From CAZKNJ01 sp964554185 (GTDB lineage Bacteria; 4484-113): DNA of 8,402 bases. The position numbers were made by a program, and so were the translations under genes. The notes beneath the pieces are model-generated. The model saw nothing but the letters and a program-made list of their open reading frames with translations, was not told the origin of the DNA and ran no database searches. This document shows positions 4,829-8,402 of this stretch, piece after piece; positions within the stretch are counted from its first letter, which is position 1; each line of letters begins with the position of its first letter. The stretch covers positions 1-8,402 of the forward strand of contig CAZKNJ010000068.1 in the NCBI GenBank assembly GCA_964554185.1, read 5' to 3'.

Positions 4829-6172
4829 ATGGCTGGGACCCAAGCTGCTGAGATTCTGCAACATGTAAGAGATGAGCTCAGACACAGCATACCCAGCCCC
4901 AAATACGAGTTGCTGATACTCCCCCTCAAGATAGACGACATCAACGGCAACTGCGTCACGCTGCTGGCGACGGGGGAGAAACATATTGAATGGCTGCGCG
5001 ACGAGTTCTGGGACAAGCTCGTGGCGGCCTTCTCCACCGCGCTGGGCACGGCGGCCGACCTGAACGTAATCGTGGACGCCAACGCGGGCGAGCGCAAGCC
5101 TTCCCCCAGCCTGGCCAAGGTGCTGCCGCGGCAGAATGCAGGGCATCCGCGCCCGGTGCTTAACCCGCGCTTTGTCTTTGAGAACTTCGTCACCGGCCCC
5201 AGCAACCAGTTTTGCTGCTCGGCGGCGCGAGCGGTGGCGGAACGCCCCGGCTTCGCTTACAACCCGCTGTTCATCTACTCGGATGTGGGGCTGGGGAAGA
5301 CGCACCTGCTGCACGCCATCGGCCACCGCACGCTGGAGCTATACCCCAACAACACCGCCATCTACGTCACCAGCGAGAAGTTCACCACCGACTTCATTGA
5401 GAAGGTGCGCACCGGCAAGATGAACGAGTTCCACCAGCGCTACCGCCAGTGCGACCTGCTGCTGATTGACGATATCCAGTTTCTCGCCGGCAAGACCGAG
5501 ACGCAGATGGAGTTTTTCCACACCTTCATGAACCTGGTGGACGCGGGCAAGCAGATCGTCATCAGCAGCGACAGCCCGCCCCAGGAGCTGAAGAGCATGG
5601 AGAGCCGCCTGGTCTCGCGGTTCGGCAGCGGGCTTTTGGTGGACATTGACGCGCCGGAGCTGGAGACCCGCGTCGCCATCCTGGAGAAGAAGGCGGAGCT
5701 GGAAGGCGCGAGCGTCAGCCACGAAGTGGCGGCGTTCATCGCCGAGAATGTGCCGACGAACGTCCGCGAGCTGGAAGGGGCGCTCATCCGCCTGCTGGCC
5801 TTCTGCGATTTCTCCGCCATCAAGCCGAGCATTGAGGTCGCCCGCCGGGTGCTCACCGATTACATAAAGGGGCAGCGCGGGCGCAAGCTGCTGTCGGTGG
5901 ACCAGATAATTGAGGCCACCTGCGAGGTCTTCCGGGTGAGCCGCAACCTCATAATGGGGCGCGACCGCCGCAAGAAAGTGGCGGAAGCGCGCATGGTCAT
6001 CATGTACCTCGGCCGCGAGTTCACCAACCTCACGCTGGCGCAGATCGGCGAGGAGGTCGGCGGCCGCGACCACAGCACCGTCAGCCACGGCGTCGCCAAG
6101 GTCGCCAAAGCGATGGACGAAGACCCGTACCTGAAGCAGATGGTGCAGCAAGTGATGCGCAAGCTGTCGTAG
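4829..6172 (+). CDS. dnaA: Chromosomal replication initiator protein DnaA (divergent)
   Basis: DnaA is the ATP-dependent initiator that binds DnaA boxes and opens the origin. The 447 residues show a poorly conserved domain I (about 1-85), a short linker, the AAA+ domain III from about 110 to 345 and the DNA-binding domain IV to the end. Visible motifs are Walker A SDVGLGKT at 151-158, Walker B LLIDDIQFL at 211-219, the SSDSPP region at 246-251, the arginine-finger box RLVSRF at 260-265, the sensor II segment NVRELEGAL at 311-319 and the signature GGRDHSTVSH at 411-420. Two departures stand out: the first Walker A Gly is Ser (151), and the usual SDRPP is SDSPP (Ser249). The upstream ATG has no Shine-Dalgarno sequence; TTGAAA at 4798-4803 might be a -35, but the -10 is poor. 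The next genes are not dnaN and recF, and whether this is the main or an extra DnaA cannot be told. Confidence 0.96.
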   Translation: MAGTQAAEILQHVRDELRHSIPSPKYELLILPLKIDDINGNCVTLLATGEKHIEWLRDEFWDKLVAAFSTALGTAADLNVIVDANAGERKPSPSLAKVLPRQNAGHPRPVLNPRFVFENFVTGPSNQFCCSAARAVAERPGFAYNPLFIYSDVGLGKTHLLHAIGHRTLELYPNNTAIYVTSEKFTTDFIEKVRTGKMNEFHQRYRQCDLLLIDDIQFLAGKTETQMEFFHTFMNLVDAGKQIVISSDSPPQELKSMESRLVSRFGSGLLVDIDAPELETRVAILEKKAELEGASVSHEVAAFIAENVPTNVRELEGALIRLLAFCDFSAIKPSIEVARRVLTDYIKGQRGRKLLSVDQIIEATCEVFRVSRNLIMGRDRRKKVAEARMVIMYLGREFTNLTLAQIGEEVGGRDHSTVSHGVAKVAKAMDEDPYLKQMVQQVMRKLS

Positions 6173-6176
6173 CGCC

Positions 6177-6878
6177 ATGGGCGTAAGCAGAATCCCGGTA
6201 ATCCTGCTCACAGTTCTCATCCTCGCAGCGCTTCCCGTGCAGGCGCAGCCACGCGCGGAGGACTCGGCCGCGACTTACGAGACGGCCTTCGTGCACGCGG
6301 GTCTGGGCGCGATTGAGCGCTGGGAGCGGGAGGTTTACGGCGACACCAGCCGCCTCGAGCAGGTTGACCTTAACGTGAAGCTGATGTCGCTGCTGGAAGA
6401 GCTGACGCGGCTGCATGAAGTCGCCAAGCTGCCGCCGGCGCTGCCGCGCATCAAGCGGCTGCTCAGCCAGTATCAGGTGCCGGAAAGGTATGGCTTTGCC
6501 GCGGGCGGAATGCTCGCCGCAGGCATCCAGCGCATGGATCTCAAGAACGAGGCCTTCGCCGGGTACTCCATGTTCCTCGTGCGCATGGAAAACCGCGCGG
6601 GCAAGCCGCTGGACGGCGGCGCGGCGGAAGTGGTGCTGCATCTCGCGGACGGTGGCGAGCTGGGCGCGGAGGCCATCAGCGCGGACCACGACCTGTACCC
6701 GCAGGTCTCCCGCATCCTGAGCCGCTTTCAAGCGCCCGCGCAAATCGCACCGGCGGCGGAAGCGAGCTTCATTGCCGCCTTCCCCCAGCCGGGGCTTGAA
6801 CTCGGCGGCCTGGCCTACGTCACGGTCACCTATGGCGACTTTCGCTTTGTGATAAAGTGTTACGAGAACCTGCCCTGA
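6177..6878 (+). CDS. Secreted protein of unknown function
   Basis: This 233-residue protein begins with a clear Sec signal peptide: MGVSR, a hydrophobic core IPVILLTVLILAALP at about 6-20 and a VQA/Q cleavage site after residue 23. The mature part has a helical, charged first half (about 30-125) with regularly spaced Leu, then a region from about 130 with beta-like alternation ending in LAYVTVTYGDFRFVIKCYE. I recognise no family. One Cys remains, near the C-terminus (CYENLP), too late for a lipobox. It starts 4 bases after the dnaA stop and ends 11 bases before the next start, so it is probably co-transcribed with dnaA. No Shine-Dalgarno sequence precedes its ATG, which suggests re-initiation after dnaA. 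A periplasmic or extracellular role is inferred only from the signal peptide. Confidence 0.75.
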   Translation: MGVSRIPVILLTVLILAALPVQAQPRAEDSAATYETAFVHAGLGAIERWEREVYGDTSRLEQVDLNVKLMSLLEELTRLHEVAKLPPALPRIKRLLSQYQVPERYGFAAGGMLAAGIQRMDLKNEAFAGYSMFLVRMENRAGKPLDGGAAEVVLHLADGGELGAEAISADHDLYPQVSRILSRFQAPAQIAPAAEASFIAAFPQPGLELGGLAYVTVTYGDFRFVIKCYENLP

Positions 6879-6889
6879 GGGGGGCTATC

Positions 6890-7465
6890 GTGGATAAACC
6901 CAAGCAGGACATCGACGTCGCAGTTGACAACATGCAGGAGGCGCTCAAGGAGCTGTCCGAGCTCGACGCGCAGCCGATGGAAGACGCGTTTATGCCCAGC
7001 GTCGGCCAGATCAAGCGCTTGTTCGTCTACGACGAGCTGATGCACCCGTCGGTCATCAGCCGCTACCTCCAGTCGCCGCGCCAGGAGATGATCTGCCGCG
7101 CGCCCGGCTTCGCGCTGGTGTTCAACAAGTTCTTTGCGCCGCGCAACAGCGGGCTGGCGAGCATGGTGCGCACGAGAACACCGCTGGACACGGTCTGGGG
7201 TGTGACCTTTGACGTCACCGACGAGAAGATGGACGACCTGGACCACTTCAAGGCCGTGCCCAACCGCTACCACCAGCGCGGGCTGCAGGTGGCCGACCGC
7301 GGCGGGCGCAAGTACACCGCCAAGACTTACATCGTGTCGGTTCCGGACGAAGTGCCGAGCAAGCCCAGCAAGGATATGCTGGAGCTCATCGTGGAGGGCG
7401 CGAAAACGCGCGGGCTGCCGGAGGACTACATCGCGTGGCTGGCGAAATTGGAGACGCTGGAGTAG
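6890..7465 (+). CDS. Gamma-glutamylcyclotransferase-fold protein, probably non-catalytic
   Basis: From the GTG at 6890, which has a strong GAGGGGGG ribosome site about 6 bases upstream, the product is 191 residues. Residues 1-40 are an acidic, helical lead region. The rest follows the GGCT/AIG2-like fold in order: LFVYDELM at 44-51, CRAPGFAL at 69-76, VWGVTFDV at 102-109, LDHFKAVPNRYHQR at 117-130, AKTYIV at 144-149 and the family's usual GLPEDYIAWL near 175-184. Active family members carry YGSxL-type substrate loops and a catalytic Glu in LDxxEGV. Here the loop is YDELM and the Glu position is K121. These changes suggest that the protein is not a cyclotransferase but binds or scaffolds something else. 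An in-frame GTG at 6857 overlaps the upstream gene and has no good site. It is the last gene before the terminator. Confidence 0.82.
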   Translation: MDKPKQDIDVAVDNMQEALKELSELDAQPMEDAFMPSVGQIKRLFVYDELMHPSVISRYLQSPRQEMICRAPGFALVFNKFFAPRNSGLASMVRTRTPLDTVWGVTFDVTDEKMDDLDHFKAVPNRYHQRGLQVADRGGRKYTAKTYIVSVPDEVPSKPSKDMLELIVEGAKTRGLPEDYIAWLAKLETLE

Positions 7466-7496
7466 CAGCGGCCAGCTTCCAGCTACCAGTTTTCAG
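7466..7496 (+). repeat. Degenerate heptamer repeat
   Basis: Starting immediately after the stop codon, CAG recurs exactly every 7 bases, at 7466, 7473, 7480, 7487 and 7494. The variable tetramers between are CGGC, CTTC, CTAC and TTTT. On the minus strand the units read CTGAAAA, CTGGTAG, CTGGAAG, CTGGCCG. Short heptamer arrays of this general kind (STRRs) are known in cyanobacteria and some other bacteria, but no family is claimed here. Confidence 0.5.
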
Positions 7497-7564
7497 TAAG
7501 AGCAAAACCCCGAGTACGCCGGGCTTTAGCCCGGCTCGCTTCTCTTTCGGGTGACAGGTAGCTG
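7480..7564 (+). repeat. Nested inverted-repeat element enclosing the terminator
   Basis: CAGCTACC at 7480-7487 is the exact reverse complement of GGTAGCTG at 7557-7564. Between them lies the strong hairpin at 7518-7535. The 85-base unit with matching ends and an internal palindrome resembles a REP or MITE-like extragenic element. A single copy is visible here, so mobility or dispersal is only inferred. Confidence 0.35.
7518..7547 (+). terminator. Bidirectional terminator between convergent genes
   Basis: GCCGGGC-TTTA-GCCCGGC at 7518-7535 is a perfect 7-bp stem with a 4-base loop, followed on the plus strand by a pyrimidine-rich TCGCTTCTCTTT. Read on the minus strand it is followed after some bases by GGGGTTTTGC. 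It fits termination for both the dnaA group and the convergent membrane protein gene. Confidence 0.65.
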
Positions 7565-7583
7565 ATAGTGCCAAGCGCACGAA

Positions 7584-8264
7584 TCATCGCGCAAAGGTAT
7601 GGACTTCGCCTCGCGGCAGACTGCCCCTGAACATCGTCAGACCCTTAACCAGACCACGCCTATCGAAGTGCACCGAAACATCCATCCAGTGTTTATCCTC
7701 TTTCAGCTCATACTCCCACCAGACCTCATCCCCGAGCATGGGGTTCACACTGGTCGGCCTTGGCAGTAGCCGGGTGAGTTGTGCCTCGTCAGAAACACCG
7801 ACTACGAGCCAGTCGGTCACCGGGATTCCCGGCTCCAGCGGTACTCCAGCGTCGTCAACCGGGTTGTCGGCATTGTGCGGGCGACCTACGATAACCGATA
7901 TGAGGTGCCATTGGTTGCTATCGGGTCCTTCGGGCAACACGGCCAGAGTTAGGACCCACTCGCCGCTTCGGTAGGCCAGCAGACGTGAGTAACCCAATGT
8001 GCCATTGGGGAGAGTCCTGGACCCCTTCTCGCCGACATAGGTCTGCTTGAAGTCAGTGTCGCCCAAGCGAAGCTGCTTGATGTCCCATGGTTCGCCGATG
8101 GCCTTCCACTCCGTATCGTATCCGGTTGGCAAGAGCGCAACGCAGAGCTCCGCCAGGTGTTGCTGCCGCTCAATGTATGGCACCCCCCATACGGCGACTC
8201 CGGCGAGGAGCAGCACGAGAACAACGGACAGCCATAGGACCCATTTTCCTCGAAAGCTAGTCAT
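7584..8264 (-). CDS. Single-pass membrane-anchored protein of unknown function
   Basis: This 226-residue product starts at the ATG at 8264-8262, 5 bases after a strong GGGAGG. Residues 8-28 form one hydrophobic segment (VLWLSVVLVLLLAGVAVWGV), with MTSFRGK before it, so the N-terminus is probably cytoplasmic and the remainder outside. The outer part has no recognised family. It shows mixed alpha/beta character, Trp-rich stretches (DEVWWEYEL, EWKAIGEPWDI) and two Cys at most. An in-frame upstream ATG at 8327 exists but has no ribosome site, so the shorter start is preferred. GC content is visibly lower than in the dnaA group: a 60-base line counted by hand at 7681-7740 has 31 G+C. It is convergent with the dnaA operon, sharing the terminator region. 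The signal segment could instead be an uncleaved or poorly cleaved Sec signal. Confidence 0.75.
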   Translation of the reverse strand: MTSFRGKWVLWLSVVLVLLLAGVAVWGVPYIERQQHLAELCVALLPTGYDTEWKAIGEPWDIKQLRLGDTDFKQTYVGEKGSRTLPNGTLGYSRLLAYRSGEWVLTLAVLPEGPDSNQWHLISVIVGRPHNADNPVDDAGVPLEPGIPVTDWLVVGVSDEAQLTRLLPRPTSVNPMLGDEVWWEYELKEDKHWMDVSVHFDRRGLVKGLTMFRGSLPRGEVHTFAR

Positions 8265-8322
8265 CGTAACCTCCCGACGCCACAGCATGTGTCCCCATCT
8301 CTCGGTGCTGGTGCGGACCGCC

Positions 8323-8344
8323 GACACCCAGTGCTAGGGGTGTC
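8323..8344. repeat. Inverted repeat upstream of the membrane protein gene
   Basis: GACACCC (8323-8329) and GGGTGTC (8338-8344) are a perfect 7-bp inverted repeat with an 8-base spacer, about 60 bases upstream of the minus-strand start at 8264. It could be an operator or part of the transcript leader. It has no T tract on either side to make it a terminator. No clear promoter was found in 8265-8402. Confidence 0.4.
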
Positions 8345-8402
8345 CTCACTGCGGCAGGTTGTCGCGCTCCCCTGGGGCACAGGCGGTCTCCCGTGGAATT
8401 AG

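Noticed and set aside
5339..6220. 293-codon minus-strand ORF across dnaA
   Set aside because: It lies wholly opposite a well-conserved dnaA, and its His/Leu/Ala-rich product is typical of antisense frames in GC-rich DNA.
6889..6897. Near-consensus DnaA box (reverse complement TTATCCACG)
   Set aside because: It is a single 8-of-9 match that coincides with the GTG start of the GGCT-fold gene; no cluster is visible, so chance is the better explanation.

Overview
The window is GC-rich bacterial DNA. Most genes are strongly GC-biased at the third codon position and packed into short, tightly spaced operons; two stretches are visibly poorer in GC. No rRNA, tRNA, insertion sequence or CRISPR array was seen. 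The phylum cannot be fixed from this sequence. The divergent DnaA and the mix of strong Shine-Dalgarno starts with apparently leaderless starts suggest a GC-rich, non-model bacterial lineage (the Armatimonadota/Chloroflexota type of genome is one guess), but this is only inference.

Layout. (1) Positions 1-1368, minus strand: a two-gene operon of a DUF488 protein followed, with a 4-base GTGA overlap, by an S-methyl-5'-thioadenosine phosphorylase (methionine/adenine salvage) that runs off the left edge. (2) Positions 1401-3149, plus strand: a compact two-gene module, transcribed divergently from the first operon, made of an XRE-type helix-turn-helix protein fused to an ImmA/IrrE-type zinc peptidase and a PIN-domain protein, joined by an ATGA overlap. 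It looks like a toxin-antitoxin or stress-response cassette. It has an apparently leaderless TATAAT promoter and an inverted repeat over the start codon, and is poorer in GC than its flanks. (3) Positions 3164-4557: a small lipoprotein with an Ig-like fold, translationally coupled (ATGA) to a GDP-sugar epimerase/dehydratase-type SDR enzyme. (4) Positions 4558-4828: an intergenic stretch rich in inverted repeats, ending in a terminator-like hairpin. (5) Positions 4829-7465: a probable operon of dnaA, an unknown secreted protein and a gamma-glutamylcyclotransferase-fold protein that lacks the usual catalytic residue. It ends at a strong hairpin that lies inside a larger inverted-repeat element next to a heptamer repeat. 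(6) Positions 7584-8264, minus strand: a single-pass membrane-anchored protein of unknown function with lower GC, convergent with the dnaA group.

How the genes fit together. The clearest functional unit is the XRE-ImmA/PIN module, with a likely self-regulating DNA-binding protease and a likely RNase. The dnaA group is unusual because dnaA is followed not by dnaN but by two genes with no known replication role, and because its DnaA departs from consensus in the Walker A motif and near sensor I. The most interesting points are the leaderless and operator structure of the module, the missing canonical start codon of the DUF488 gene, the DnaA and GGCT active-site departures, the structured intergenic region before dnaA, and the heptamer/inverted-repeat element after position 7465.
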